Positions 11,072 through 22,970 of a stretch of 64,000 nucleotides of DNA are shown one piece after another. Position numbers and translations under genes: made by a program. The notes under the pieces were generated by a model. It saw nothing but the letters and a program-made list of their open reading frames with translations, searched no databases and had not been told where the DNA came from. Source of the stretch: Lolium rigidum (Eukaryota; Streptophyta; Magnoliopsida; Poales; Poaceae); assembly GCF_022539505.1 (NCBI RefSeq), contig NC_061514.1:336085090-336149089 (forward strand), given 5' to 3'. Each line of letters opens with the position of its first letter. The stretch's first letter is position 1.

Positions 11072-12320
11072 ATGCATGTTGATACTATTATGGAATCTCG
11101 TGATGCAACATTTTTTGAGAATATGTTTCCTATGAAAGATATGCATAGCATTGCTAGAATTTCTACTGAGATAATTCCCGAGTCTAGTACATCTAATGAG
11201 TATTTTGAACAATCACATGAGAATGTTACTGAGAAGGATGACAATGAAGCTCCTAAACGGAGCAAGAGACGGAGGATTGAAAAATCCTTTGGTGATGATT
11301 TCATTGTGTACCTTGTGGATGATACTCCCACGTCCATTGCAGAGGCATATGCATCTCCAGATGCGGATGATCGGAAAGAAGCTGTCCATAATGAGATGGA
11401 CTCGATTCTTTCTAATGGAACTTGGGAGCTATCGAACGACCCCATGGATGCAAGCCTGTGGGCTGCAAATGGGTGTTTAAGAAGAAGCTAAGACCTGATG
11501 GTACTATTGAGAAGTACAAGGCGCGGCTTGTAGCTAAAGGCTACACACAGAGAGAAGGCGAAGATTACTTCGACACCTATTCACCTGTCGCTAGACTTAC
11601 CACCATTCGAGTACTACTGTCCATGGCTGCCTCTTATGGTCTTATCGTTCATCAAATGGACGTAAAGACAGCTTTTCTTAATGGAGAGTTGGAAGAGGAA
11701 ATCTATATGGATCAGCCCGATGGGTTTGTAGTAAAAGGTGAAGAAAGAAAGGTGTGCAAGTTGCTGAAATCTTTATATGGCTTGAAACAAGCACCTAAGC
11801 AATGGCATGAGAAGTTTGACAGAACTTTGACTTCTGTAGGCTTTGTTGTCAATGAGGCTGACAAGTGCGTTTACTATCGCCATGGTGGGGGCGAAGGTGT
11901 TATATTGTGTTTGTATGTGGATGATATTCGATATTTGGTACAAACATGAAAGTAATACACGAGGTCAAGTCGTTCTTGTCAAAGTGCTTTGATATGAAAG
12001 ATCTGGGAGAAGCTGATGTGATTCTGAACATCAAGCTTATTAAGAACGAGAGTGGGATTACTCTAACACAATCCCATTATGTTGAGAAGATCTTGAGCCG
12101 GTTCGGCTATATTGATAGCAAGTCTTCTCCAACACCTTATGATCCCAGTGTGACATTACGCAAGAACCGGAGGATTGCCGTAGATCAACTGAGATACTCT
12201 CAGATTGTTGGCTCACTCATGTACTTAGCGAGCGCGACTAGACCGGACATCTCTTTTGCCGTTAGCAAGTTGAGTAGGTTCATGTCAAACCCGGGTACTC
12301 GATCATTGGCATGCACTTGA
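11072..12320 (+). pseudogene. Copia reverse transcriptase, frameshifted
   Basis: RNA-directed DNA polymerase. The N-terminal linker (11072-11491) is followed, after a frameshift near 11430, by [20 protein letters not shown], the start of the RVT_2 domain. The catalytic box LCLYVDD is intact (YVDD codons 11914-11925), and [12 protein letters not shown] precedes it. A stop at 11947-11949 and a frame change separate the last segment (KVIHEVKSFLSKCFDMKDLGE), which ends in a premature stop at 12320. Confidence 0.92.
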
Positions 12321-12327
12321 TAGGGTC

Positions 12328-12878
12328 ATGCGCTACCTATGTGGTACAATGAGTTATGGGATTCACTATTCAGGGCACCCAGCTGTGCTTGAAGGATATA
12401 GTGATTCGAATTGGATCTCAGATGTAGATGATCTGTACGCCACAAGTGGGTATGTATTTACCTTTGGAGGTGGCGCGGTATCATGGAGATCTTGCAAGCA
12501 AACCATATTGACGAGGTCAACTATGGAAGCGGAACTTATCGCTTTAGACACAACCACTCGTTGAATCGGAATGGTTGCGTGAGCTCTTGATGGACTTGCC
12601 TCGTGGTTGAAAAACCTGTTCCGACAATCCTTTTGAATTGTGACAATCAAACTGTAATTGTCAAAGTGAACAATTCTAAGGATAACGCGAAGTCATCAAG
12701 ACACGTCAAGAGATGTTTGAAGTCTGTCAGGAAATTGCGAAACTCCGGAGTAATAACTGTTACATATATTCAAACACACAAAAACCTGGCAGATCCCTTT
12801 ACAAAGGGACTATCACGTAACGTGATAGAAAGTGCATCGAGGGAGATGGGTTTGAGACCCGTTGATGTTACACCATAG
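12328..12878 (+). pseudogene. Copia RNase H, frameshifted
   Basis: Degrades the RNA strand during reverse transcription. The first part has [12 protein letters not shown] and [12 protein letters not shown], the usual Copia RNase H acidic motifs, and stops at 12564. The second part starts in another frame and carries LNCDNQTVIVKVNN and the terminal motif THKNLADPFTKGL, ending normally at 12878. Non-coding 3' sequence follows to the LTR. Confidence 0.88.
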
Positions 12879-13419
12879 TGGTAACCCAACCTTTGTGATC
12901 GGAGATCCCGTGAATTAGGACCTGGGAAGAACAAACTAGTGGTTTAATTGAGGAGAGTATTATGTAACCCTCTCTATGTGAAGATGCACAACTCTCAATT
13001 GCTGTAAGGCAGGTTGGCAACAAGCCTTAATGTGTTTATGTTGGCTATTTTAGCAAAGATGCTGTCCTACAGAGCATTCTTGAAATAACACACCTATATG
13101 AGTCCGATTGTTAAACGTCGCAGTCTATGAGATTTGGGTGATCTCTAGTAAACTCATGAAGAGACCACGAAGTATGACGCATATGCTTCACCCGCGGGGT
13201 AGGGTACTGGCAGCCATGTACTGGTTATGACTTTGAGTGAAACCCTGTTCACGCAAAACTTGCAATTCAAGGCTTAGTCCATTGTTCAAGTGTGAATGGA
13301 TGTAGCTTAAGGTTCTAGGCGGAAGTTCAACTTAACAGTCTCCGCTGAAACACTGGTATATAAACAAGCAGTGAGTATTGATAAATCTCTAAATGGGTAT
13401 TTGAGATCTGGTGGGGGAT

Positions 13420-14486
13420 TGTTGAAATATTGGGCCCACTTTTGGTGGCCCGTAATAGATTTCAGATTTTCCCTATAAATCTCAAAGCCCACTTAGTGGC
13501 AGCCTTGTGAGTTTGAGCCCAAGTTGGTGGCATCTCACTAGGGAGTGGTAAGAGGTGGGAAGTTTAGTCCCACATGGAAAGTTGAGAGGAAGTTAGACCA
13601 CCTTATAAGGTGGGTTGTTCCACCACTAGTAAGTGAGTGAGAATAGGAGTGCTACACGCGCGCGCTCCTCCTCCTCCTCGCTCGCTCGTCTCGACTCGAC
13701 ACGACACGACACGACACGACGCGCGCGCCGCGCTCGTGGTGAGTGGATTGAGCCTCGAGCCGAGACTTTCCATACTTTTTGCAGCTCAGGAAAACGAACA
13801 GAGTCCTAGACGGACGCGTCGCAGTTAGTCGGTCCGGGTCGCTCCCGGATCGTGGGCTATCTGTAACCGACTCGAAACGTTCGTGCGACGTGGGCGTGGC
13901 CCATGTTGCCTAGGGTTTCCCGAGCCTATATAATCTCCTGCCCGGCTACCGCATAATTACATCCGATACACGAGTTAGGGTTTCCACCTCTCTCTCTGCT
14001 TGCGCCGCCATCGTAGCCTACTCCATCCCGCGCGCCGACGTGCATCGGCGAACGGGAGAGCAGGTCTCCGGAACCGCTCGTCCTTGCGATCCTGTACGGG
14101 AGAGGGCGAATTAGGTTTTTGGGAAGCGCTCTGCGCGACTGCTCAAGCTCTTCATCACGGGTCGCCTTCCGTCCAAGTCGGGCGGTGCAGCCTACCGTCG
14201 TCTTCAACGCTGTCTACTTCGACCTGTCGTCCCTGTCGTCAATAACGTTGTCATCAACAAAATTACTGCTGCGACATCATCTGCTACACCTCCACCGCCA
14301 CCTCCACCAGATCGGTACGTGCGACATATGTCGATCTGTTTAGCGATGGATGCTTTACCGTTTGCGCTGCTGCTACTCATGTTGATTAATGCATCTAGTA
14401 TGTTCGAGTTTCACATGTTAGTAGCTGCTGGCGTTATGTTTTATATTCTGGAATTAATCATGGAAATTGTGCCTAATTATCCAACA
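13420..14486 (+). repeat. Copia 3' LTR (1067 bp, with TATA box)
   Basis: Same ends as the 5' LTR but 219 bp longer. The extra block includes CGACACGACACGACACG, a GC-rich stretch and a convincing core promoter (TATATAA at 13927-13933). This copy probably represents the ancestral LTR structure. Its flank TTAGC completes the target duplication. Confidence 0.92.
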
Positions 14487-14831
14487 TTAGCTCCGAATTA
14501 GCCTCTAATTTAGACACTAAATCTCTTGTATTTTGAATTTCCCTTCCCTTCTCTTTTTATTTTCTGTTTTCTGAATTTGGGCGTTCAATATGATTAGATA
14601 AACTCGTGAGTTGAATAATTGAATATTTGTTTTCCTTAAATAGTTGAATTATAGTTGTATCATGAATCCTGTTTGAGTCATAGTTTTCATCTTCTTTTGG
14701 TAAGATATGACTAAAATGTTCCAAATTTTGGAAACAAACGCTAAATGGAATAGCCCGTCATAGCCTTTCATATAGCCTCCAAAAATGTTGCGGCTAAATG
14801 AGATAATCGGCGATTTTAAACTATGATTATT

Positions 14832-15345
14832 TGTATTTTTATCACGGGAATCCATTGACGAGGTGGCTCCTTAGCAATGCCCACCATAAGGGGCTTAGAG
14901 TTAGTGCAAGCCTGCATATTATCACTAAACGTGAGATATCAGACAAGCGGGACGCGAGATTTACCCAGGTTCGAGGTCCTTGTGTAGAGCTAATACCCTT
15001 ACGTTATCCTGTCTGATCTTGATTATGGATGGAATCGATTATAATGGAGCAGCCGATATATTGCGTGCATGTGTTCTCGCCGAGAGGCAAGGTATCCAGG
15101 GTTTGGTGTATGCGTGCAAGGTTGAGAGAGAGATCCGGCAGCCCTCTTCCGGCCTTTATATAGGAGGTCATGTTCCGAGAATCCTGTCCGGATTCGGTTA
15201 TGATATAAACATATTCTTTCTAATCTTTCCATACTTAAACGTTTCCTCGTTTTGTGCTTCAAGAATTCGCCATTTTTCATCGAATCACCATGCAACCGAC
15301 GTCTTGAATCTTCTTGGGAAGCGGTTCTCCAGATGAGCCCCTGTT
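14832..15345 (-). repeat. Probable minus-strand LTR fragment
   Basis: The motif GATTTACCCAGGTTCGAGG (14960-14978) is common in grass LTRs. A TATA-like CCTATATAAAGG on the minus strand lies near 15165. No matching second LTR or duplication was found and the ends are uncertain. Confidence 0.35.
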
Positions 15346-15512
15346 ATGCCAGATGAGGTAGGGTAATGTCGAGTACCCAAATAGTAATGCCCACGTCAAC
15401 CACCAAGTGAGATCAATTTCCATTATAGACCATAACGGAAAGAACTACACCAAAGCGTGTTGCGCAACAGAAAGGGGGCACCAGGCTCAAATGAGTTCTG
15501 CATCAAAAGAAC

Positions 15513-15935
15513 ATAACTAGATATTTTGACTGAAACAACACACCACATAGAAGCCCCCGAAATGAACATGGTGGGAGACTACAACCAGGATAACAGATAA
15601 CTCACGGATATCTTTCCTTGTCATCTCACACCACACACACCACCACCCAATAAAATCATAAAGCCTTGTTATCATCATGATTCTGATCGCCATCAGGATT
15701 AGAGCTAGAGGCATCAGCAATGACCAGGCTGGAGCTGGTTGAATTAGCTCCTCGAGTAGCAAGTGCCATGGTCACCAGGTTGTCAGCACCCCTTCTAAGC
15801 ATTTCTTGATCTGCAAGTTATTTAAACCTGCCCAATATTTCATAAATATAGCGGAGTAACAGATTACTTTAACGGGTGATTTGATTGGTTTTCCATTGAA
15901 GTAAACTTTGTTGCGCAGTTTCCAAATTTCCCAGC
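15513..15935 (-). pseudogene. LINE ORF2 C-terminal tail and 3' UTR
   Basis: Read on the minus strand from 15935, the sequence encodes RWEIWKLRNKVYFNGKPIKS then VICYSAIFMKYWAGLNNL, the end of the zinc-finger reverse-transcriptase (zf-RVT) region of plant L1-type LINEs. After a small frame change it ends with SSSNPDGDQNHDDNKAL and a stop at 15656-15658. The remainder to about 15513 is 3' UTR. The upstream half of the ORF is absent here: it is cut exactly by the Mutator-like terminal repeat at 15936. The matching upstream half lies at 24508-24865 on the opposite strand. Confidence 0.7.
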
Positions 15936-16366
15936 GAGTTAATTACAAAAACCCACCACAATTGTGGCTAGGTTATCAAAAAACCACCATTTTCAATTTT
16001 TTTTTGACAAAAAACCACTTGTTCAGAGTAACAACATGACAAACTACCACCAATATGTTGTAAGAGCCACTCTAAATGACTTAACCTAAATTATGATGTG
16101 TGATTGCTAGGCTGACGTGGCAAGGCTGAAACCGACAAGAACTAATATTAGACAGTTCTAAATTATGTTTTTTTTTGCAATTTTCCTAGGCCCACATGTC
16201 ATCCTCCCTCAGATCTGGGTCCAAATATCAGGCTCCTTTTTTCTTACTCTTTTTTCCCTTCATTTTTATTTATTTTTCCTTTCTTATTTCTTTCTTTTCC
16301 GGCCGGAGCAGCACTCCCTCGACAGGCTCCCCTCGCCGGCGCCACTGGGTTCCCCAAGACCGTGTC
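15936..16366. mobile_element. Mutator-like element (MULE), one end, up to the gap
   Basis: It begins GAGTTAATTACAAAAACCC, then CCACAATTGTGGCTAGG and a T-run. About 170-190 bp match the start of the element at 24866. The adjoining LINE sequence supplies the 9-mer GCTGGGAAA (minus strand, 15927-15935), which matches GCTGGGCAA at the other end in 8 of 9 positions, as expected for a Mutator 9-bp duplication. The inner part (16160-16366) is pyrimidine-rich, then GC-rich, and is cut by the N run. No transposase is visible. Confidence 0.65.
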
Positions 16367-16466
16367 NNNNNNNNNNNNNNNNNNNNNNNNNNNNNNNNNN
16401 NNNNNNNNNNNNNNNNNNNNNNNNNNNNNNNNNNNNNNNNNNNNNNNNNNNNNNNNNNNNNNNNNN
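16367..16466. other. Assembly gap, 100 N
   Basis: Exactly 100 N, a conventional placeholder for unknown distance. Open frames crossing it are artefacts. Confidence 0.99.
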
Positions 16467-16718
16467 TTCGGTGCTCTAGAAGCTTCCGGGAAAAATAAGA
16501 TACTGGGCGTTGATTTCGTCCAATTCCGAGAATATTTCCTTTGTATGATTTCTGAAACCAAAAACAGCAGAAAACAGCAACTGGCTCTTCAGCATCTCGT
16601 TAATAGGTTAGTGTCGGAAAATGCGTAAATATGACATAAAGTGTGTATAAAACATGTGAGTATCATCATAAAAGTAGCATGGAACATAAGAAATTATAGA
16701 TACGTTTGAGACGTATCA
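16467..16718 (-). repeat. Gypsy LTR 5' end, minus strand, truncated by gap
   Basis: Read on minus it starts TGATACGTCTCAAACGTATC at 16718 and runs to the gap. This is the right border of an element inserted into the plus-strand LTR that follows. Confidence 0.8.
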
Positions 16719-17111
16719 AGAGTGTCCACTAGTGAAAGTATGATCCCTAGGCCTTGTTTCTAAGCATTGAAACACCGTTTCCAACAAGTTCGGCTACATG
16801 TTCGCTTGCTGCCATTTTTATTTCAGATTGCAATTACTACTTATAATCATCCATATTACTTGTATTTCACTATCTCTTCGCCGAACTAGTGCACATATAC
16901 ATCTGACAAGTGTATTAGGTGTGTTGGGGACACAAGAGACTTCTTGTATCTTAATTGCAGGGTTGCTTGAGAGGGATATCTTTGACCTCTACCTCCCCGA
17001 GTTCGATAAACCTTGGGTGATTCACTTAAGGGAAACTTGCTGCTGTTCTACGAACCTCTGCTCTTGGAGGCCCAACACTGTCTACAGGAATAGAAGCGTG
17101 CGTAGACATCA
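16719..17111 (+). repeat. Gypsy LTR 3' portion (ends GTAGACATCA)
   Basis: Matches the 3' half of the LTR family seen complete at 42076-43508 (there on minus): GTCCACTAGTGAAAGTATGA near the start and AGAAGCGTGCGTAGACATCA at the end. Its 5' half would lie beyond the gap because another element is inserted at 16718/16719. Confidence 0.8.
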
Positions 17112-17429
17112 TGGGGGCGCGGGTTCGCGTCTCCGACGGTGGCAATCCGCATCGTGCTATCGGTGGCGGTGCCAAGGAGCGGCGTCGACCAGATGAGGGA
17201 GAGGATCTCCATCGTTTGGCGGGTGGCGGCAGTGGTTCGGGTCCGATCTGGGTCCTAACGGGCTCAGGTGGGCTGCAATCATACTGCTGCGGTCACAACG
17301 ATGCCGGCTTCGTGCAGGTTTCTAGGTTCCGTCTGAGGCACGAGGACGCCATGGGCGACTGTCCATGGCATGGTGGTGGGGGCCTCCTCCTTCGCCGGAG
17401 GTGGTCGGCTGGTTGCTGGGGTGGCGGAT

Positions 17430-19026
17430 TGATACGTCTCAAACGTATATATAATTTCTTATGTTCCATGCTAGTTATATGACAATACTCACATGTTTTA
17501 TATACACTTTACATCATTTTGATGCATTTTCCGGCACTAACCTATTAACAAGATGCCGAAGCGCCAGTTCCTCGTTTTCTGCTGTTTTTGGTTTCGAAAT
17601 CCTACACAGGAAATATTCTCGGAATTGGACGAAACAAAAGCCCACGGTCTTATTTTCCACGGAGCCTTCCAGAAGTCCGAAGAGGAGACGAAGAGGGGCG
17701 ACGAGGCGGCCACACCCTGGGGGGGCGCGGCCCCACCTCTGGGCGCGCCGCCCTATGGGGTGGGCCCCTCGAGCGTCCCCCAACTCTGCCCCTTCACCTA
17801 TATAATCTCTCTGTCGCGAAAACCCTATTACCGAGAGCCACGATACGAGAAAAGTTCCAGAGACGCCGCCGCCGCCAATCCCATCTCGGGGATTCTGGAG
17901 ATCGCCTCCGGCACCCTGCCGGAGAGGGAATCATCACCGGAGGACTCTACATCATCATGCCCGCCTCCGGACTGATACGTGAGTAGTTCATCCTTGGACT
18001 ATGGGTCCATAGCAGTAGCTAGATGGTTGTCTTCTCCTCTTGTGCTATCATGTTTAGATCTTGTGAGCTGCCTATCATGATCAAGATCGTCTATTTGTAA
18101 TGCTACATGTTGTGTTTGTTGGAATCCGATGAATATGGAATACTATGTCAAGTTGATTAATTGATCTATCATATATGTGTTGTTTATGATCTTGCATGCT
18201 CTCCGTTGCTAGTAGAGGCTCTGGCCAAGTTGATACTTGTGACTCCAAGAGGGAGTATTTATGCTCGATAGTGGGTTCATGTCTCCATTGAATCTGGGGG
18301 AGTGACAACAACCCCTAAGGTTGTGGATGTGCTGTTGCCACTAGGGATAAAACATCAATGCTTTGTCTAAGGATATTTGTATTGATTACATTACGCACTG
18401 TACTTAATGTAATTGTCTGTTGTTTGCAACTTAATACTTGAAGGGGTGCGGATGCTAACCCGAAGGTGGACTTTTTAGGCATAGATGCATGCTGGATAGC
18501 GGTCTCTGTTATTTGTCGTAATGCCCTAAGTAAAACTCATAGTAGTCATCATGATATGTATGTGCATTGTTATGCCCTCTCTATTTGTCAATTGCCCAGC
18601 TGTAATTTGTTCACCCAACATGCTATTTATCTTATTAGAGAGACACCACTAGTGAACTGTGAACCCCGGTTCATTCTTTTACACCTGAAATACAATCTAC
18701 TGCAATCTCTGTTCTCTGTTGTTCTTCGCAAATAAACATCATTCTCCACACCATACGTTTAATCCTTTGTTTACAGCAAGCCGGTGAGATTGACAACCTC
18801 ACTGTTAAGTTGGGGCAAAGTATTGTGATTGTGTTGTGCAGGTTCCACGTTGGCGCCGGAATCCCTGGTGTTGCGCCGCACTACACTGCTTCACCAACAA
18901 CCTTCACGTGGCCTTCATCTCCTACTGGTTCGATAACCTCGGTTTCTTACTGAGAGAAACTTGCTGCTGTACGCATCACACCTTCCTCTTGGGGATCCCA
19001 ACGGACGTGTGCTTCACGCGTCATCA
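17430..19026 (+). repeat. Gypsy 5' LTR (1597 bp)
   Basis: Runs from TGATACGTCTCAAACG to CACGCGTCATCA. The core promoter TATATAAT is at 17799-17806. The LTR is followed after 11 bases by a clear primer-binding site, so it is a genuine 5' LTR. The rest of its element is missing: only about 136 bp of leader remain before an inverted LTR begins. Confidence 0.88.
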
Positions 19027-19037
19027 AGCTAATTTCT

Positions 19038-19055
19038 GGTGCCGTTGCCGGGGAG
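19038..19055 (+). other. Primer-binding site, tRNA-Asp type
   Basis: TGGTGCCGTTGCCGGGGA is complementary to the 3' end of plant tRNA-Asp(GUC) with one mismatch (T for C at position 4). The same site in minus orientation recurs at 35016-35033 and 45134-45151. Confidence 0.85.
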
Positions 19056-19162
19056 ATCAAGACACGCTGCAAGGGGAGTCTCTCACATCCAATCTCTTTA
19101 CTTTGTTTATTGTCTTGCTTTACTTTATTTTATTTTCTGTTTTGTTTGCTTCCTTTATATAA

Positions 19163-20275
19163 AAAAACACAAACAATTGCATTACGACAAATAACATAGA
19201 CCGCTATCCAGCATGCATCTATGCCTAAAAAGTCCACCTTCGGCTTAGCATCCGCACCCCTTCCTGTATTAAGTTGCAAGCAACAGACAATTGCATTAAG
19301 TACTGTGCGTAATGTAAACAATACAAATATCCTTAGACAAAGCATTGATGTTTTATCCCTAGTGGCAACAAGCACATCCACAACCTTAGGGGTTCTCTGT
19401 CACTCCCAGCATTCAATGGAGACATGAACCCACTATCTAGCATAAATACCCCCTCTTGGAGTTACAAGTATCAACTTGGCCAGAGCCACTACTAGCGACG
19501 GAGAGCATGCAAGATCATAAACAACACATATATGATAGATCAATAATCAACTTGACATAGTATTCCATATTCATCGGATCCCAACAAACACAACATGTAG
19601 CATTACAAATAGATGATCTTGATCATGATAGGCAGCTCACAAGATCTAAACATGATGGCACAATAGGAGAAGACAACCATCTAGCTACTGCTATGGACCC
19701 GTAGTCTAAGGATGAACTACTCACGCATCAGTCCGGAGGCGTGCATGGTGATGTAGAGCCCTCCGGTGATGATTCCCCTCTCCGGCAGGGTGCCGGAGGA
19801 GATCTTCTGAACCCCCCGAGTTAGGGTTCACGGCGGCGGCGTCTCTGGAACTGTTCTGGTATTTTGGCTCTCGGTACTAGGGTTTTCGGGGACAAAGGAA
19901 TAAATAGACGAAGGGGCAGCGTCGGGGGAGCCAGGGGGCTCCCTCCCCACGTCACGGCGCGGCTGTGGGGCCCCCCGCGCCGCCACATGGGGAGGGCCCC
20001 CTGCTGGCCTTCCTCGACTCCTCTTCGGTCTTCTGGAACACTCCGTGGAAAATAGGGCCGTGGGCTTTTGTTTCGTCCAATTCCGAGAATATTTGTAAAA
20101 CAACTTTTCCTGAAATCAAAAACAGCGAAAAACGAGAACCGCACTGTGGCATCTTGCTAATAGGTTAGTCCCAGAAAATACATAAAAACATTATAAAGTG
20201 TGAATAAAATATGTAGGTATTGTCATAAAACTAGCATGGAACATAAGAAATTATAGATACGTTGGAGACGTATCA
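19163..20275 (-). repeat. Inverted partial Gypsy LTR
   Basis: Read on minus from 20275 it starts TGATACGTCTCCAACG and follows the same LTR family as 17430-19026 for about 1.1 kb. It stops at the segment CCGCTATCCAGCATGCATC (19200-19218), so the last third of the LTR is absent. With 17430-19026 it makes an imperfect inverted repeat separated by a short leader. Confidence 0.85.
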
Positions 20276-20655
20276 GAGCTGTCTAGCGTCATGATGACAT
20301 CGACGGCAGGTCTGGCAAGGTCAATGCGGTGATCCCTCTTGAATATGGGTGCGAGGAAGATGGCGGTAGCAATTTCTGTGGCGTGTGTGTTAGCGTGCGC
20401 TGAGAGTCTGCTGAACTGGATGTGCTTCTCATCTGCTATTGGGTGGGTTGGGAAGACATTTGGTTGTTTCGATGATGTGAGTTGGTGTATTGTCAGTTGT
20501 CACCCCCTTAATCTCTCTGTAGGTTTAGCGAGGTGGCTTCGAGTTTGATCTTTTGTATTGCTCTTGTAAGATGTTGTGAATAATCTAATAAAAAAACCGT
20601 GTGTATCCCTTGGATGCAGAAGCTGGGGCGAGTTTTTCCCCCATTTCGAAAAAAA

Positions 20656-22500
20656 CCTTTCATTTACATATCATTGGTTCTTAGTTATAAATTTTGGGGT
20701 GTTTCTCAACAAGGCAATATTGGTTTTGTATATGTTCATCTTAAATTCTAGGATCCGTACTGCCATTAAGGTATTGCGTTGTTGCTAAAGCTAGGTGCAA
20801 TTTATATCTTCATGAAATTAATATATTTCCTTTATGGAAAAATATGTTCACATTAAGTTCTAGGACTATTGCACGGGTAATAAAAATGCAAACTTTTTCA
20901 AACTAATCTCAGTTGCAGCATTTTGATCAAATATGAAAATGAAATGATTATCATGAGTCTTCTATGGGATAATGGTTTATAGTTTGATATTGAGTTGTAT
21001 CTTGGACTGAATGGTGTGTTTTAGGTACTGGAGTGCTCAGCCTGCATTTCGTTTGAGAGTGGTGTGTAGTAATTTAGTTCACTACTTGTGAAACGCCTAA
21101 TTATTCGAATGTATCAACAAAGTTTTTGGATGAACTCGGTTAATCATCCTGACCAAGATCGATTGTTGGATTACAAAATTGGTTCCATAATTCCAATGCA
21201 ATAGTGCCGTTTTTGAGTTCCTGTTTAACGACGATGCAAGTGTATTTCAGCAGTGGATGTTCCCTTCTTTTGTTAGGCCCATGATTTACATGTTTTGGCT
21301 CGCTTTCGTCTTTTTCTGCGGCTAACTAGTATACTTTATCCAAGTGGACGTTGTTCTGAAACTCCATAAGGAGACGAAGGTGGTTCTACCTCGTTGGATG
21401 GCATTCGTAAGCAGCTATGATATTTATTATCTTTGATTAAGCGAAGCGACCTGGGATCTTTCAAGGAATGAGATCCGGGTATATAGTCATGATCTAGTGG
21501 CAGGCCGGGATGAGCCTGACTGACCTCCTTATGAGTCATGAGCTTGACGAAACAAATTCTCATCGTTCACTACAAGACGTCAGTATCTCATCGGTCGACC
21601 AAAACCATCAGCTATTACGCTTTTTTCAATGGATGGCTGCTTCCAAGCCCACCTCCTGGTTACCACTTCCTTTGACACTAAGTGATTCCTTAGGGACCTT
21701 AGTGTATGGCTTGTTTCCCCCGCGGCGCTCGGTCTTTCTGTGTGCGTGCCGCGTGCGTCTACGTAGATAAGCCTTTTGCTCTCCAGCTCTGAGATGGATG
21801 TAGGCACAGAATGGAATAAACAGTGTAGGAAAAGGAGCTCCCATGCCATTGTGCAGAACATCCGATCAATTATGTGAGGTAGGGTCTGCACGCTCGTTCA
21901 ACCAAGTGTAGCCGCGGTCATTTAGGTGAATTCTTTGATTTTTAGCTCGTTTGCCCATCGAAAGGATCCCATCAGTCGCTGGTTTAGGTTGCCATTATCT
22001 TTTATCCTGGGCTTGATAAATGAGGTTACGAATGAGCCATTCAGGCAGGTTATGATGCGCAAGGCCGAGCTCTTCCAAGAGAAGAGAAGCTTGTCCGTGT
22101 CTGGTGTGGTCCATAAACTCCAGTTACCGACCAAGTTTGTCATTGCAGGCAAGTGAAATGCCTCCACTGGTTTGAATTGCAGGCAGGAAGCAAAAGCTGT
22201 TTGCACAGGCCGGAGCGAGGGTTTGTGACACAATGGCAGAATCAATAAAATTAAGTCGAGATTCTTGGAGGCGGGCAACGGTGCAGCTGGAGCTGTTGAT
22301 AAAGATTACGGACATCATCTCTGCGAGCAGTCGAATTGAAGTCGCGAACGTTTGCGGAAAAGATATTGCAGTCAGATTGCAACATTGGAAATCAGATGAC
22401 AAGTTGACAACTAATAGAAACCGTAGAGGTTCTGATACAACAAGCACTCCAGCATGGCTGCAACACACACGATGGCAGACTATAATTGGAAATTAGCTAA
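20656..22500. other. Low-copy-looking sequence without a recognised gene
   Basis: AT-rich at first, then mixed composition. ORFs of up to 118 codons (21922-22278 on minus) occur, but none shows a domain or motif I can name. No LTR ends or terminal inverted repeats were seen. Confidence 0.4.
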
Positions 22501-22970
22501 CGACTAAGCTTGAGCAGCCAGAACAATCAGGCCTGGCCAGACTCGCCAGTCTTGTGCAACAACAGCACCACCACCACATAGGGTTCCGCACGTAAAACTT
22601 GGAGGGAGAAACCCAACAAAGATGACAAACATATATATGTACTGCAAACACACAGAGAATTCGTTGTAGACTTTTTAGGAGAGCAAACCAAGTGACGTTC
22701 ATACAACTGGGGATATACCAGTTTAAACAAAGAACAACAAACAGCCTAAGCTGACCAACTCAAACACCAGCCTCCTGATACAACATGCAAGCAGAAGGCT
22801 CAGGCAGGGACTCAAACCGAGGCGCTAAACCATCAACCTATCCCTCGCCTAGAACTAATTCATGACAAGTAACCCTGATGATGAAACAAACACACCAAGA
22901 AGCGACAATCGAACACACAAGGAAACGACGACTACTTATCATGAAACTGAGCACCTCAGACCTCGGCGCC
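22501..22970 (-). other. Possible 3' UTR of the small membrane-peptide gene
   Basis: Non-coding sequence downstream of the stop codon at 22971 on the minus strand. No transposon feature was recognised. The transcript end could not be fixed because no strong polyadenylation signal stands out. Confidence 0.3.

Larger units (their letters stand above)
8120..14486 (+). mobile_element. Copia LTR retrotransposon, structurally complete but coding-dead
   Basis: The ends are TGTTG and CAACA, with a perfect 5-bp duplication TTAGC at 8115-8119 and 14487-14491. Gene order is gag, protease, integrase, reverse transcriptase, RNase H. Integrase lying before reverse transcriptase defines Copia. At least seven frameshifts or small deletions break the polyprotein, so it cannot be autonomous. 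The two LTRs differ by roughly ten substitutions by eye in about 800 aligned bases, mostly C/T, plus one large indel in the 5' LTR. A G-rich polypurine tract (GGTGGGGGA) ends at 13419 against the 3' LTR. Confidence 0.93.
8014..14824. mobile_element. hAT-like MITE (about 440 bp) split by the Copia element
   Basis: The left end reads GTAAAGTTTTAAATAATCG and the right end, reverse complemented, ATAGTTTAAAATCGCCGATT, giving an imperfect terminal inverted repeat. The flanks are GATTATTA (8006-8013) and GATTATTT (14825-14832), a 7-of-8 match fitting an 8-bp hAT duplication. The real element is 8014-8119 plus 14487-14824; everything between is the inserted Copia retrotransposon. No coding capacity. 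The family assignment is inferred from duplication length only. Confidence 0.45.
17112..20655 (+). mobile_element. LINE 3' region split by inverted Gypsy LTRs
   Basis: The LINE pieces are 17112-17429 and 20276-20655. The left piece is GC-rich and genic-looking without a durable frame. The right piece ends in a characteristic 3' terminus: TAAGATGTTGTGAATAATC, GGATGCAGAAGCTGGGGCGA, then TTTCGAAAAAAA. That ending matches my recollection of Triticeae LINE 3' ends. The middle (17430-20275) is inserted Gypsy material. Confidence 0.5.

Noticed and set aside
16165..16628. ORFs crossing the N run
   Set aside because: Their openness is produced by undetermined bases; the same applies at 31926-32303 and 49749-50201.
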